Below, piece by piece: positions 34,971 through 44,745 of a stretch of DNA of 64,000 nucleotides. The stretch spans positions 16,275 to 80,274 of the forward strand of contig NZ_BKBA01000001.1 of NCBI RefSeq assembly GCF_007992835.1. Reading direction: 5' to 3'. The notes under the pieces are model-generated. The model saw nothing but the letters and a program-made list of their open reading frames with translations. It was not told the origin of the DNA and searched no databases. A program made the translations under genes and the position numbers. This DNA is from Knoellia locipacati. GTDB lineage: Bacteria > Actinomycetota > Actinomycetes > Actinomycetales > Dermatophilaceae. Numbering within the stretch: position 1 is the first letter of the stretch; every line of letters begins with the position of its first letter.

Positions 34971-37853
34971 TCACGCGCGAGGCTTCTCGCGCATCTCGTA
35001 GGTGCTGATGAGGTCGCCGAGCTGAAGGTCGTTGTAGGACCCCAGGTTGATGCCGCACTCGAAGCCCTCACGGACCTCGGTGACGTCATCCTTGAACCGG
35101 CGCAGGCCGGCGATCTCGACGTTCTCGGAGACGACGACACCCTCACGCGTGATGCGTGCCTTGGTGCCGCGCTTGATCTCGCCGCTGCGGACGATCGAGC
35201 CGGCGATGTTGCCGAACTTGCTCGAGCGGAAGATCTCGCGGATCTCGGCGGTGCCGAGCTCGACCTCTTCGTACTCGGGCTTGAGCATGCCCTTGAGCGA
35301 CTGCTCGATCTCCTCGATGGCCTGGTAGATCACCGAGTAGTAGCGGATCTCGACGCCCTCGCGCTCGGCGTAGTCAGCGTTCTGGCCCTCGGCCCGGACG
35401 TTGAAGCCGATGATGATCGCGTTGGACGCGACCGCGAGGTTGATGTTGTTCATCGTGATCGCACCGACGCCGCGGTCGATGATGCGCAGGTCCACGTCGT
35501 CGCCGACGTCGATCTGGAGCAGCGCGTCCTCGAGGGCTTCGACGGAACCCGACACGTCACCCTTGAGGATGAGGTTGAGGGTGTCGACCTTGCCCTGCGC
35601 GATGGCCTCGTTGAGGTCCTCGAGCGAGATGCGCTTGCGCGACTTGGCCAGGCTGGCCTGGCGGTCGGCGGACTCGCGACGCTCCGCGATCTGGCGTGCG
35701 GTGCGGTCGTCCGGTGCGACGACGAACGTGTCGCCGGCGCGCGGGACGGACGAGAGACCGAGCACCTGGACCGGACGCGACGGGGTCGCCTCGCTGACGT
35801 TCTCGCCGTGCTCGTCGAGCATGGCGCGGACGCGGCCGTAGGAGCTGCCGGTGACGATGGCGTCGCCGACGTGGAGCGTTCCGGACTGGATGAGCACCGT
35901 CGCGGTCGCGCCACGACCCTTGTCGAGGTTGGCCTCGATCGCGACACCACGGGCGTCACGGTCGGGGTTGGCCCGCAGGTCGAGCGCGGCGTCGGCGGTG
36001 AGCAGCACGGCCTCGAGCAGGGAGTCGATGTTCTGACCCTGCTTCGCGGACACGTCGACGAACATCGTCTCGCCGCCGTACTCCTCGGCGACGAGGTTGT
36101 ACTCGGTGAGCTGCTGACGGATCTTGGACGGGTTGGCGCCCTCGACGTCGATCTTGTTGACCGCGACGACGATCGGGACGTCCGCCGCCTGGGCGTGGTT
36201 GAGCGCCTCGATGGTCTGCGGCATGACGCCGTCGTCGGCGGCGACGACGAGGATCGCGATGTCGGTCACCTTGGCACCACGGGCACGCATGGCGGTGAAC
36301 GCCTCGTGACCCGGGGTGTCGATGAAGGTGATCGGACGGTCGACGCCCTCGTGCTCCTTGTGGATCTGGTAGGCACCGATGTGCTGGGTGATGCCACCGG
36401 ACTCACCACCAGCGACGTTCTCGTTGCGGATCGCGTCGAGGAGGCGGGTCTTGCCGTGGTCGACGTGACCCATGACGGTGACGACCGGCGGGCGGGCCGC
36501 GAGGTCGTCCTCGTCCTCGGCGTCGACACCGATCTCGAGGTTGATGTCGAAGGCGTCGAACAGCTCCTTCTCCTCCTCCTCGGGCGAGACCATGCGGATG
36601 TCGTAGCCGAGCTCGGCACCGAGCAGGCGGAAGGTGTCCTCGTCGAGGCTCTGGGTCGCGGTCGCCATCTCACCGAGGTGGAACATGACCGTGACGAGCG
36701 AGCCCGGGTTGGCGTTGATCTTGTCGGCGAAGTCCGTGAGGGACGCACCCTGACGCACCTGGATGACGGTGGAACCGTCACCACGGGGCACGTTCACGCC
36801 ACCGATCGACGGCGCCTGCATCTCCTCGAACTCGGCGCGCTTCGCACGCTTGGACTTGCGGGCGCGACCGGGTCGGCCACCACCGCGGCCGAAGGCACCG
36901 GCGGTCGAGCCGCGACCGGCTCCACCGCGGAAGCCACCGCCACCGGGACGACCGGCGAAGCCGCCGCCACCGGGGCCACCGCCGCCGGGACGACCGGGTC
37001 CACCGGCGCCGGGACGGCCACCACGGCCACCGGCACCACCGGGACGCTCGCCCGGACGGGCGACCGCGCTCGAGCTCGGCATCATGCCGGGGCTCGGGCG
37101 GGCACCACCGGGACGCGGGCCGGCAGCACCGGCCGCGGCACCCCCGGGACGGGGAGCGCTGCGCGGACGCGGCATGCCCTGGCTGGACGCGAACGGGTTG
37201 TTGCCGGGACGGGCGGCGCCGCCACCCTCACGACCGGCCTCGCGGCCACCCTCACGACCGGCGTCACGACCGCCGTCGCGGCCCTGGCGCATGCCCTGGC
37301 TCGGGGCGAACGGGTTGTTGCCGGGGCGGGGGCTGCCCGCACCGGGGCGCGGGGCGCCGGGGCGTGCGCCACCGGACTCGGGTGCGGACGGTGCCGTCTT
37401 GGCTGCGGGAGCAGCCGGTGTGGGAGCCGACGGGGTCGCCTTGGCGGCCGGGGCAGGTGCTGCCGGGGCCGGTGCCGACGGAGCCGGGGCTGCGGGGGCC
37501 GGAGCCGCCTTGGCCGCGGGAGCCGGGGCTGCGGGGGCCTCGGCGGCGGGTGCCGCCGGAGCTGCCGGTGCGGCGGGCGCAGCCGGAGCCTTGGGGCCGG
37601 GGGTCGCCGGGGCGGCGGGTGCCGCTGCCGCGGGGCCACCGGGCTTGGCGGGGGCCTTGGCGGCCGGCTTGGCCGCCTCGGCGGGGGCCGCCTTCTCGAC
37701 GGGGAACTTTTCCTGGTACCGGCGCACGACCGGTGCCTCGACGGTGGATGACGCCGACTTGACGTACTCACCCATGTCGTTGAGGCGCTCGAGGAGGACC
37801 TTGCTGGTCACTCCGACTTCCTTGGCGAGTGCGCTGACGCGAACCTTGGCCAC
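34971..37853 (-). CDS. infB: Translation initiation factor IF-2
   Basis: 960 residues. Delivers initiator fMet-tRNA to the 30S subunit. N-terminal IF2_N helix domain ([20 protein letters not shown]), then about 330 residues of Ala/Pro and Gly/Arg-rich low complexity (actinobacterial trait), then the G domain ([27 protein letters not shown]), followed by EF-Tu-like domains and the C2 domain. Long antisense open frames here are codon-bias artefacts. Confidence 0.97.
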   Translation of the reverse strand: MAKVRVSALAKEVGVTSKVLLERLNDMGEYVKSASSTVEAPVVRRYQEKFPVEKAAPAEAAKPAAKAPAKPGGPAAAAPAAPATPGPKAPAAPAAPAAPAAPAAEAPAAPAPAAKAAPAPAAPAPSAPAPAAPAPAAKATPSAPTPAAPAAKTAPSAPESGGARPGAPRPGAGSPRPGNNPFAPSQGMRQGRDGGRDAGREGGREAGREGGGAARPGNNPFASSQGMPRPRSAPRPGGAAAGAAGPRPGGARPSPGMMPSSSAVARPGERPGGAGGRGGRPGAGGPGRPGGGGPGGGGFAGRPGGGGFRGGAGRGSTAGAFGRGGGRPGRARKSKRAKRAEFEEMQAPSIGGVNVPRGDGSTVIQVRQGASLTDFADKINANPGSLVTVMFHLGEMATATQSLDEDTFRLLGAELGYDIRMVSPEEEEKELFDAFDINLEIGVDAEDEDDLAARPPVVTVMGHVDHGKTRLLDAIRNENVAGGESGGITQHIGAYQIHKEHEGVDRPITFIDTPGHEAFTAMRARGAKVTDIAILVVAADDGVMPQTIEALNHAQAADVPIVVAVNKIDVEGANPSKIRQQLTEYNLVAEEYGGETMFVDVSAKQGQNIDSLLEAVLLTADAALDLRANPDRDARGVAIEANLDKGRGATATVLIQSGTLHVGDAIVTGSSYGRVRAMLDEHGENVSEATPSRPVQVLGLSSVPRAGDTFVVAPDDRTARQIAERRESADRQASLAKSRKRISLEDLNEAIAQGKVDTLNLILKGDVSGSVEALEDALLQIDVGDDVDLRIIDRGVGAITMNNINLAVASNAIIIGFNVRAEGQNADYAEREGVEIRYYSVIYQAIEEIEQSLKGMLKPEYEEVELGTAEIREIFRSSKFGNIAGSIVRSGEIKRGTKARITREGVVVSENVEIAGLRRFKDDVTEVREGFECGINLGSYNDLQLGDLISTYEMREKPRA

Positions 37854-37923
37854 GTTTCTCCTTCATCTGGTCCGTGACCTGACGAAGGTGCAGGCGCGGA
37901 CCGCTAGTACTGGGGGGAGCTCA

Positions 37924-38325
37924 TTACTGAGTGCTCATCGGGTGCTCATCAGCGTCAAACCCGCTTTCGGTTCCCTGGTTGCTTACGGATGTCTGCTCGT
38001 GTGCGGCGATCTGCTCCGCCACGGCGCTGGTGTCCAGGGGCGCGCTGACTCGCAGCGCACGCCCGAACGCCCGTCGTCGGACGGCGAGGTCGAAACATTC
38101 TCCGGTGGGGTGCAGCCATGCGCCACGCCCCGGGAGACATCGTCGGAGGTCGGGAACCAGGTCCCCGTGGCCTCCGGCGACCACTCGCAGGAGTGCCGAC
38201 CGGCTATCCGTCACACGGCATCCCACACAGGTGCGCAACGGCTCCGTCAGTGACGATGTATGCCGTGTGCCCGCCTTGGCGTGCGATGTCCGAGTCCGGA
38301 GTCCAGCCCGGTCGGTCCCACCCAT
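37924..38325 (-). CDS. ylxR: YlxR/DUF448 RNA-binding protein
   Basis: 133 residues. Core LRTCVGCRVTDSRSALLRVVA and the GRGAWLHPTGECFDLAVRRRAFGRALR block are YlxR signatures; the family is known from B. subtilis as an RNase P-modulating protein (RnpM). It lies between nusA (8 nt) and infB (70 nt), its conserved place. The first 30 or so residues before LRTCVGC are not conserved, so a later start is possible. Confidence 0.87.
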   Translation of the reverse strand: MGGTDRAGLRTRTSHAKAGTRHTSSLTEPLRTCVGCRVTDSRSALLRVVAGGHGDLVPDLRRCLPGRGAWLHPTGECFDLAVRRRAFGRALRVSAPLDTSAVAEQIAAHEQTSVSNQGTESGFDADEHPMSTQ

Positions 38326-38333
38326 GTTAGCGC

Positions 38334-39587
38334 CTAGCGGGGGTCCGGCGCGTCACCGGACGCCTCGGAAGCCGCTGCGGACCCCTCGCGCGGCGGCGTG
38401 GAGCCCGGGTTGTCGGACCGGATGTCGATGCGCCAGCCGGTGAGCTTGGCGGCGAGGCGGGCGTTCTGCCCCTCCCGGCCGATGGCGAGCGAGAGCTGGT
38501 AGTCGGGGACGACGACCCGGGCGGCCCGCAGCGTGCGGTCCACGATCTCGACCGACTGCACGCGCGACGGGCTGAGGGCGGCGGCGATGAACGTCGCCGG
38601 GTCCTCGCTGAAGTCGACGATGTCGATCTTCTCGCCGTGCAGCTCGGCCATGACGGCGCGCACGCGCGCCCCCATCGGGCCGATGCACGCGCCCTTGGCG
38701 TTGAGCCCGGCCACCTTGGTGTGGACGGCGATCTTGGTGCGGTGCCCGGCCTCGCGGGCCAGGGCGGCGATCTCGACGCTGCCGTCGGCGATCTCGGGGA
38801 CCTCGAGGGCGAAGAGCTTGCGCACGAGGTTGGGGTGCGTGCGCGAGAGCCCGATCTGGGGGCCGCGCATGCCGCGCTTGACGCTCACGACGTAGGTCCG
38901 CAGGCGCTGGCCGTGGACGTACTTCTCGCCCGGCACCTGCTCGGCCAGCGGCAGGATCCCCTCGACGGTGCCGAAGTCGACCGTGACGTGCCGCGGGTCC
39001 GGGCTCTGCTGGATGATGCCGGCGACGATGTCGCCCTCGCGGCCCTTGAAGTCGCCCATGATCGCGTCGTCCTCGATGTCGCGGAGGCGCTGGACGATGA
39101 CCTGGCGCGCGGTCGCGGCGGCGACCCGGCCGAAGTCGCCGGGGGTGTCGTCGAACTCGGGGCCGTACTCGCGGCGGGTGCGCGGGCGGGCCGGCTCCTC
39201 GCTGCTTGCGTCTGCGCTTCCGGTGGCTAGAGCAGCCGAATCCGCAGACGCTGCGTTGGAGTCGCCGTCGGGGGCGGCGTCGGGGGCGCCCTCACCCTCT
39301 GCGTCTGCGCTTTCGGTCGCTAGAGCAGCCGAATCCGCAGACGCTGGGGCGGGGGCGTCGGTGGGGCCCGTGGTGGGCTCGTCCTCGACCGGAACCTCGA
39401 ACTCCTCGCGGGCCCAGATCGTCACGTGACCGGTCTTGCGGTCGAGCTCGGCGCGTGCGCTGCGGTAGGCGCCGTCGGTCCGCTGGTAGGCCAGCAGGAG
39501 GGCCTGCTCGATGGCGGGGATGAGCACGTCGAGCGAGATGTCGCGCTCGCGCTCGACACCCCTGAGGACGGCGAGGTCGATGTCCAT
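38334..39587 (-). CDS. nusA: Transcription termination/antitermination factor NusA, with palindromic-repeat insertion
   Basis: 417 residues. NusA N-terminal RNAP-binding domain ([21 protein letters not shown]...) continues through [11 protein letters not shown]; then S1 ([25 protein letters not shown]), KH1 and KH2 ([39 protein letters not shown]). Between residues of about 65 and 125 an acidic insert holds two near-identical copies of [10 protein letters not shown](E/G)SADA encoded by a 44-nt palindromic repeat with codons unusual for this genome (CTA, TCT, GAT). It interrupts the N-terminal domain in a loop position, so NusA is probably functional. Confidence 0.95.
   Translation of the reverse strand: MDIDLAVLRGVERERDISLDVLIPAIEQALLLAYQRTDGAYRSARAELDRKTGHVTIWAREEFEVPVEDEPTTGPTDAPAPASADSAALATESADAEGEGAPDAAPDGDSNAASADSAALATGSADASSEEPARPRTRREYGPEFDDTPGDFGRVAAATARQVIVQRLRDIEDDAIMGDFKGREGDIVAGIIQQSPDPRHVTVDFGTVEGILPLAEQVPGEKYVHGQRLRTYVVSVKRGMRGPQIGLSRTHPNLVRKLFALEVPEIADGSVEIAALAREAGHRTKIAVHTKVAGLNAKGACIGPMGARVRAVMAELHGEKIDIVDFSEDPATFIAAALSPSRVQSVEIVDRTLRAARVVVPDYQLSLAIGREGQNARLAAKLTGWRIDIRSDNPGSTPPREGSAAASEASGDAPDPR
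39208..39251 (-). repeat. Palindromic repeat inside nusA, copy 1
   Basis: 44 nt, 42/44 identical to the copy at 39301. GCGTCTGCG and CGCAGACGC form a 9-bp terminal stem, extended by TCCGG/CCGAA-like partial pairing. In frame it encodes [15 protein letters not shown]. Confidence 0.9.
39301..39344 (-). repeat. Palindromic repeat inside nusA, copy 2
   Basis: Second copy, 49 nt from the first; inner stem TTCGG/CCGAA is perfect here. Encodes [15 protein letters not shown]. The 18 nt beginning at 39290 recur at about 40880 in the neighbouring lipoprotein gene. Confidence 0.9.
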
Positions 39588-39589
39588 GG

Positions 39590-40159
39590 TCAGTTCTCCT
39601 TGTCGCCCGACGCGTCGGCGTCGTCGTGGTGGCCGGCGGCAGCCGAGGGGGTCTCGTCCTTGCGCGCGAACTCGACCTGCACCTCGGCACGGTCGAGGAC
39701 GGCATACGGGAAGGTCTCGTCGCGACCGGGCGTCTTCTTGAGCGCCGGGATCGCGAGGGTGAGGTCGTCGGCACCGGCCCGGATGATCCGGCCGGTGACG
39801 GGGGCGCCGTCGCGCACGTCGAGCGTGACGAGCCGACCGACGTTGCGCTGGAAGTGGCGCGCAGTGGTGAGCGGGCGCGAGACCCCGGGTGAGGTGACCT
39901 CGAGGGTGTAGGGCTGCTCGCCCAGCACGTCGGAGTCGTCGAGCACCTCGCTCACGGCGCGGGTGGTGCCGGCGATCTCGTCGAGGGAGAGGGAGTCGAC
40001 CGTCTCGGTGACGTCCCCGTCGGTCTCGAGCGCGCGGTCGACGACGACGCGCACGACGCGGCGCCGACCCGCGGGGGTGACGACGACTTCCTCGAGGACG
40101 ACTCCTGAGCCCTCCAACGCGCTGGCGAGCAGCTCGTGCACTGCGGTGTCCCGGGTCAT
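39590..40159 (-). CDS. rimP: Ribosome maturation factor RimP
   Basis: 189 residues. 30S assembly factor. N-terminal alpha/beta domain ([22 protein letters not shown]), the conserved [16 protein letters not shown] stretch and a C-terminal SH3-like domain. ATG 40159 has GGAGA just upstream. Its stop is 2 nt from the nusA start, the normal rimP-nusA coupling. Confidence 0.95.
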   Translation of the reverse strand: MTRDTAVHELLASALEGSGVVLEEVVVTPAGRRRVVRVVVDRALETDGDVTETVDSLSLDEIAGTTRAVSEVLDDSDVLGEQPYTLEVTSPGVSRPLTTARHFQRNVGRLVTLDVRDGAPVTGRIIRAGADDLTLAIPALKKTPGRDETFPYAVLDRAEVQVEFARKDETPSAAAGHHDDADASGDKEN

Positions 40160-40261
40160 CGGTCTCCCTCTCTGTAGTTCTCGGACCGCGTCCTGCTGCT
40201 GCGGCGTCGCCCACTCTAGCCGTGAGCGGTGGGTGCCCTCCACGCGTGCGAGGATGCCCGC

Positions 40262-41323
40262 ATGCGTGAGGTGACACCGTCGGCCGCGGCTCCGACCCGG
40301 CGCCTCGTCACCGTGGGGGCCCTGGGTGCGGTCGTGGTGGCCCTCGCCGGGTGCGGCATCCGGCTCGAGGACGATGCGCCCCGCGTGCCCCTCGTCCCGA
40401 CCCGCGAACCGATCGCGGCCGAGGACGCCCTCGTGCGCCTGCTCGGCGCGGTGCAGGCTGCCTCCGTCGCGTCCTTCGTGACGACCGACCGGCTCGCCCC
40501 GCTCCTGCCTCCCCTGCACGCCCGTCAGGCGACGGTGCTCCACGACGCACTGCGCCAGCGCGGCGTCCCGGAGTCCGCCCTGCCGACCGCCACGCCGTCA
40601 CCGACGGCGTCCGCCGCACCGGCGGGCACACCCGCGACCGCGACCCCCGGTGGCACATCCGCACCGAGCGCGTCGGCAGGGGCGGCGCTCCCCCGGCGCA
40701 CGGTCACCGAGGTGGAGTCGGCGGTGCTCGCCGCGAGCACCGGCCTGCAGGACGCCGAGCCCGAGCTGCGCCCCGTGCTCGTCGCCCTGCTCGGCCAGGC
40801 CGAGGCCGCGGTCCTGCTCTCCGGGGGCGCCGGTGGGGCAGCGACACCGACGCCGTCGCCGACCGCTCCGCCGACCCCGTCACCCTCTGCGTCTGCGTCC
40901 GTGGCGACGGCGTGGTCCTCCCCCTCGGCGCTCGCCCCCCTCATCACGGCCGTCCGGCGCGCGACGTTCCTCCTCGAGGTGGCGGCGGCCCGGTCCCCCA
41001 GGGCGATCCGGACCGCGTGGCTGCGCGACATCACCGCCCTCCAGGCGCTCACCGCCGACCTCGTCACCGCGGCCGGCGACGCCGCGCCCCTGCCCGACCT
41101 GGCCCAGACCCTGCCGCGCCCCGTGACCACGCCGGCCGAGGCCGCGACCCTCGCGACCGAGGCGATGTCGACGCTGCTCGCCGCGACCGGCGGCTCGCTG
41201 CGCACCCTCACCGACGCCGACCCCGAGGCTGCACTCGCGGCCGCGCCCGGCTGGGTCGGGACCGTGGCGGCCGCGGCGCACCGGCACGGCACCCGGCTCA
41301 CGGCCTTCCCGGGACTCGCGTGA
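40262..41323 (+). CDS. Alanine-rich lipoprotein of unknown function (DUF4439-like position)
   Basis: 353 residues. Lipoprotein signal with lipobox VALAGC (Cys about residue 28). The rest is helical and Ala-rich, interrupted by two Pro/Ser/Thr linkers (residues of about 110-145 and 195-220), suggesting a surface helical bundle. GAGG lies 8 nt before ATG 40262. Divergent from rimP, as are the DUF4439-type genes near nusA in mycobacteria; this synteny is recalled, not verified. Overlaps the next gene by 4 nt. Confidence 0.7.
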   Translation: MREVTPSAAAPTRRLVTVGALGAVVVALAGCGIRLEDDAPRVPLVPTREPIAAEDALVRLLGAVQAASVASFVTTDRLAPLLPPLHARQATVLHDALRQRGVPESALPTATPSPTASAAPAGTPATATPGGTSAPSASAGAALPRRTVTEVESAVLAASTGLQDAEPELRPVLVALLGQAEAAVLLSGGAGGAATPTPSPTAPPTPSPSASASVATAWSSPSALAPLITAVRRATFLLEVAAARSPRAIRTAWLRDITALQALTADLVTAAGDAAPLPDLAQTLPRPVTTPAEAATLATEAMSTLLAATGGSLRTLTDADPEAALAAAPGWVGTVAAAAHRHGTRLTAFPGLA

Positions 41324-42252
41324 CCGAGGCGCCGGGGCCGGACCCGCTCGACCCGCGTGCACCCTCGGAGTGGCTCACCTGGATGAGCCGGCTCCCGGCC
41401 GAGGGCGGGCCCACCGGTGCCGACTGGGTCGCCACGGTCGACCGGCTCACCCGCGAGTGCCTCGACGCGTGGGACCTCGAGGTCACCGGCCCGCCGATGA
41501 CCGGCTGGACCGCCGTCGTGCACCCGGTCGTGCGCCGTGACGGGACCGGAGTACCGCTCGTCCTCAAGGTCGGCTGGCCCCACGTCGAGTCGGCGCAGGA
41601 GCACCTGGCCCTGCGCGCGTGGGACGGGCACGGCGCCGTGCGCCTCGTCGCGGCCGACCCGTCCCGCGGCGCCCTGCTCCTCGAGCGGCTCGACGCGGGC
41701 CACGACCTCGACGCGGTCGACATCGACGAGGCGTGCACCGTGGTGGGCGGTCTCTACCGCGAGCTCCACGTGCCGGCGCCACCGACGATCCGGACGCTCA
41801 CGGCATACCTCGATCCGTACCTCACCCAGCTGAGGCAGCGCACGGACCTGCCCCGACGGGTCATCACCCGGGTGACCGGACTGGCGCGCGAGCTGCTCGC
41901 CGAGCCCGGCCCCCGGGTGCTCCTCCACACCGACCTGCACTTCCAGAACGTCCTCGCCGCCGAGCGCGCGCCGTGGCTGGCGATCGACCCCAAGCCGCTC
42001 GCCGGACCCGCGGCCTACGAGCTGCACCCGTTGCTGCGCAACAGGATCGAGGAGATGGGTACAGGTTCGTCACTGCGCTGGTCGGTCCGCCGACGTCTCG
42101 AGGTGACGTGCGACGCCGCCGGTCTCGACGAGGAGCTCGGTCGGCTGTGGTGCATGGTGCGCTGCGGCGTCGAGATCCTCTGGGCCGCGGTCGACGGCGA
42201 CGACGCGGAGCTGTCCAAGAACCTCACCCTCCTCAAGGCGCTCGAGGACTGA
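41320..42252 (+). CDS. APH(6)/hydroxyurea-type phosphotransferase
   Basis: 310 residues from a GTG overlapping the upstream stop. Kinase fold with VPLVLKVGWP (ATP-binding Lys) and the catalytic loop LLHTDLHFQNVLAA followed by AIDPKPLAG (metal Asp), the pattern of aminoglycoside/hydroxyurea kinases (PF04655). Such genes can confer streptomycin-type resistance, but many chromosomal homologues have unknown substrates, so resistance is not claimed. Confidence 0.82.
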   Translation: MTEAPGPDPLDPRAPSEWLTWMSRLPAEGGPTGADWVATVDRLTRECLDAWDLEVTGPPMTGWTAVVHPVVRRDGTGVPLVLKVGWPHVESAQEHLALRAWDGHGAVRLVAADPSRGALLLERLDAGHDLDAVDIDEACTVVGGLYRELHVPAPPTIRTLTAYLDPYLTQLRQRTDLPRRVITRVTGLARELLAEPGPRVLLHTDLHFQNVLAAERAPWLAIDPKPLAGPAAYELHPLLRNRIEEMGTGSSLRWSVRRRLEVTCDAAGLDEELGRLWCMVRCGVEILWAAVDGDDAELSKNLTLLKALED

Positions 42253-42291
42253 GCCCCGCCCTCGGGCGTCCGGCGTGGGTCGGTCGCTCGG

Positions 42292-42972
42292 TCAGCTGCG
42301 CCAGCCGTACTCGACCTCGGGACGCCCGGCCCCGGCGTAGCGCGACCGGCGGGTGGCCACACCGCTCTCGTGCAGGTGCTCGAGGAAGCGCCGGGCGGTG
42401 ACCCGGCTGACGCCGAGCTCGGCGGCGAGCTCGCTGGCCGACATCGCCTGTGAGGCACGCAGTGCCGCCACGACGCGCCCCATGAGCTCCTCGGACATGC
42501 CCTTGGGCAGGTTGGCGGCGCGGGCCGGACGCGCGGCCGCGAACACGGCGTCGACCTCGGCCTGGCTGCCGACCTCCGCCGTCGCGCGGTGCGTCTCGCG
42601 GTAGTCGAGGTAGGCCCTCAGCCGGTCACGCAGCGTGGCGAAGGCGAAGGGCTTGAGGACGTACTGGACGACACCGAGCGAGACGGCCGACCGCATGATG
42701 TCGAGGTCGCGGGCCGAGCTCACCGCGATGACGTCGGCCCCGTGACCGGCGGCCCGCATGGCCCGGACGACGTCGAGCCCGTGCCGGTCGGGGAGGTTCA
42801 TGTCGAGCAGCACGACGTCGATGGCATCGGCCTGCAACGCCCTGAGCGCCTCCTGACCGGTCGTCGCGACGGCCGCGACGACGAACCCCGGCACCCTCCC
42901 CACATAGGTGGCGTGCGCCTCGGCGGCGACCGGCTCGTCCTCGACGACGAGGACCCGCAGCGGCTCAGCCAT
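42292..42972 (-). CDS. CitB/DcuR-type response regulator
   Basis: 226 residues. Receiver with the Asp in VVLLDMNLPDRHG and Lys in VLKPFAF; C-terminal winged-helix domain (MSASELAAELGVSRVTARRFLEHL) at about residues 165-215. Its start overlaps the sensor gene stop by 8 nt. With the sensor it probably controls dctA, encoded divergently. Family: CitB/DpiA/DcuR. Confidence 0.9.
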   Translation of the reverse strand: MAEPLRVLVVEDEPVAAEAHATYVGRVPGFVVAAVATTGQEALRALQADAIDVVLLDMNLPDRHGLDVVRAMRAAGHGADVIAVSSARDLDIMRSAVSLGVVQYVLKPFAFATLRDRLRAYLDYRETHRATAEVGSQAEVDAVFAAARPARAANLPKGMSEELMGRVVAALRASQAMSASELAAELGVSRVTARRFLEHLHESGVATRRSRYAGAGRPEVEYGWRS

Positions 42973-44617
42973 CGCTGGTCCCCGACCGAACCGCCAGCGG
43001 GAGGCTGACGACGAAGCGGGCCCCGGGCGGTCCCGTGACCTCGAGCGAGCCGCCGAGCCGGTCGATCGTCTGGGCCACGAGCGCGAGCCCGATGCCGCGA
43101 CGACCCGCCCGCCCCTCGCCCTTGGTGCTGAAGCCCCGACGGAAGACCGAGTCCACGGTGTCCTCGGGCAGCCCGGGTCCCGAGTCGGCGACCTCGAGCA
43201 CGAGGGCCCCGCCGCCCTCGTCGACCCGGGCGTCCACGTCGACCCGCCGCTCGGTGCCGGGCCCACCGGTGGTCACGGCGTCGAAGGCGTTGTCGATGAG
43301 GTTGCCGACGATGGTGACGACGTCCCGCACCGGGACGGCACCGGTCGGCCACTGGGCTCCAGGTGCGATCCGCAGGTCGATGCCCTGCTCGCTGGCCTGG
43401 GCGCTCTTGCCGACGAGCAGGGCCGCGAGCGCCGGCTCCGCATCGGCGGCCACGACGTCGTCGGTGAGCTGCTGCGTGACCGCCAGCTCGTCCGTGGCGA
43501 ACTCGAGGGCGCGGTCGACGTGGCCGAGCTCGATGAGCGAGACGATCGTGTGGATCCGGTTGGCCGACTCGTGGGCCTGCGAGCGCAGCGCCTCGGTGAC
43601 ACCGCGGGCCGAGTCGAGCTCGCCGGTGAGGTGCTCGAGGTCGGTGCGGTCGCGCAGGGTCGCCACGGTCCCGAGACGGCGGCCCTCCCACATCGCGGGG
43701 GCGGTGCCGAGGACGAGGACCCGTGCCTCGGTGACGTGCAGCTCGTCCTCGCGCCGCTCACCGTCGGAGAGGGCTGCGGTGAGCCCGGCGCTGAGGCCGA
43801 GCTCGTGCAGGGGCCGACCGCTCGACCCCTCGGGCAGGCCGAGGAGCCGGACCGCCTCGTCGTTGGCGAGCTGGAGGCGACCGTCCTGGTCGACGAGCAG
43901 GAGTCCCTCAGTGACGGCGTGGAGGACGGCGTCGTAGTACTCGTACATCTCGCGCAGCTGCTCCTCACCCAGGCCCAGCGTCTGGCGTCGGGTGCGGCGG
44001 GACACCAGCCCGGTGCCGAGACCGGAGAGGAGCGCGGCCGCTGCCCCCGCGACGAGCAGGCCCGGGAGCTGTTCACTGACCGCCCTCGACAGCGCGGTGC
44101 GTCGGATCCCCACGGAGACGAGCCCGACGACGTCACCCGCGTCCGCCCGCACCGGCACGACGACGCGGCGCGAGGGCCCGAGGGTGCCCGTGTAGTCCTC
44201 GACGACCACTCCCCCGCGGACGGCGGCCCGGATGTGCCCGAGGAACGTCTGGCCGACCTGCGCCGGGTCGGGGTGCGAGTAGCGAACCCCCTGCGGCGTC
44301 ATGACGACGACGAAGTCGGTCCCGGTACTGCGCCGCACGTCCTCCGCATAGTCCTGGACCGCGGCGTTCGGGGTCGCGGAGACCAAGGCGTCGATGACCG
44401 ACGGGGTCGAGGCGACCGTGCGCGCCACCGACATCGCCCGGCTCGTGGCCTCCTGGGTCTGGGCGCGCCGGGCCTGGACGTAGGCCGCGACGAGCCCGAC
44501 GGAGACCACGAGGAGGGCCACCCCGACCTGGAGCACGAAGGTCTGCGTCGCGACGCTCCACCGCGTCGGTGACCGTCGCGCGCTCACGGGGCCACCCGGC
44601 ATACCTGCGCGGTGCAC
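42965..44617 (-). CDS. CitA/DcuS-type sensor histidine kinase
   Basis: 550 residues. Two membrane helices (about 25-45 and 190-210) flank an extracytoplasmic PAS/PDC-like domain of about 140 residues with the FVVVMTPQGVRYSHP block typical of citrate/C4-dicarboxylate sensors. Then a PAS-like domain, the SPOB-type His helix RSQAHESANRIHT and a HATPase domain (N-box GNLIDNAFDAV, G1 DSGPGLPED, GRRGIGLALV). Start uncertain: 44617 or the later GTG at 44587. Senses probably C4-dicarboxylate or citrate. Confidence 0.9.
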   Translation of the reverse strand: MHRAGMPGGPVSARRSPTRWSVATQTFVLQVGVALLVVSVGLVAAYVQARRAQTQEATSRAMSVARTVASTPSVIDALVSATPNAAVQDYAEDVRRSTGTDFVVVMTPQGVRYSHPDPAQVGQTFLGHIRAAVRGGVVVEDYTGTLGPSRRVVVPVRADAGDVVGLVSVGIRRTALSRAVSEQLPGLLVAGAAAALLSGLGTGLVSRRTRRQTLGLGEEQLREMYEYYDAVLHAVTEGLLLVDQDGRLQLANDEAVRLLGLPEGSSGRPLHELGLSAGLTAALSDGERREDELHVTEARVLVLGTAPAMWEGRRLGTVATLRDRTDLEHLTGELDSARGVTEALRSQAHESANRIHTIVSLIELGHVDRALEFATDELAVTQQLTDDVVAADAEPALAALLVGKSAQASEQGIDLRIAPGAQWPTGAVPVRDVVTIVGNLIDNAFDAVTTGGPGTERRVDVDARVDEGGGALVLEVADSGPGLPEDTVDSVFRRGFSTKGEGRAGRRGIGLALVAQTIDRLGGSLEVTGPPGARFVVSLPLAVRSGTSDG

Positions 44618-44644
44618 CGGCGGGGCACGGCGCCAGCACGGGCG

Positions 44645-44690
44645 GAGAACTCAATGAACACAATCGTGACCCTAGCCACCGGATGGGTCC
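44645..44690. promoter_or_regulatory. AT-rich divergent regulatory region between the dicarboxylate sensor and dctA
   Basis: The 128-nt gap between the two divergent genes has a notably AT-rich patch at about 44650-44680 (AACTCAATGAACACAATCGT) in a very GC-rich setting. This fits operator or promoter DNA for the CitB-type regulator. No defined repeat could be confirmed. Confidence 0.35.
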
Positions 44691-44745
44691 AGAATCGGGG
44701 TCGCCCAGACCCGGGACCACCGGGCCGCAACCTCTGGAGACTCCC

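Noticed and set aside
41320..42252. Acquired streptomycin resistance gene
   Set aside because: The gene is coupled to a native lipoprotein gene, has normal codon use and an octamer; substrate is unknown.
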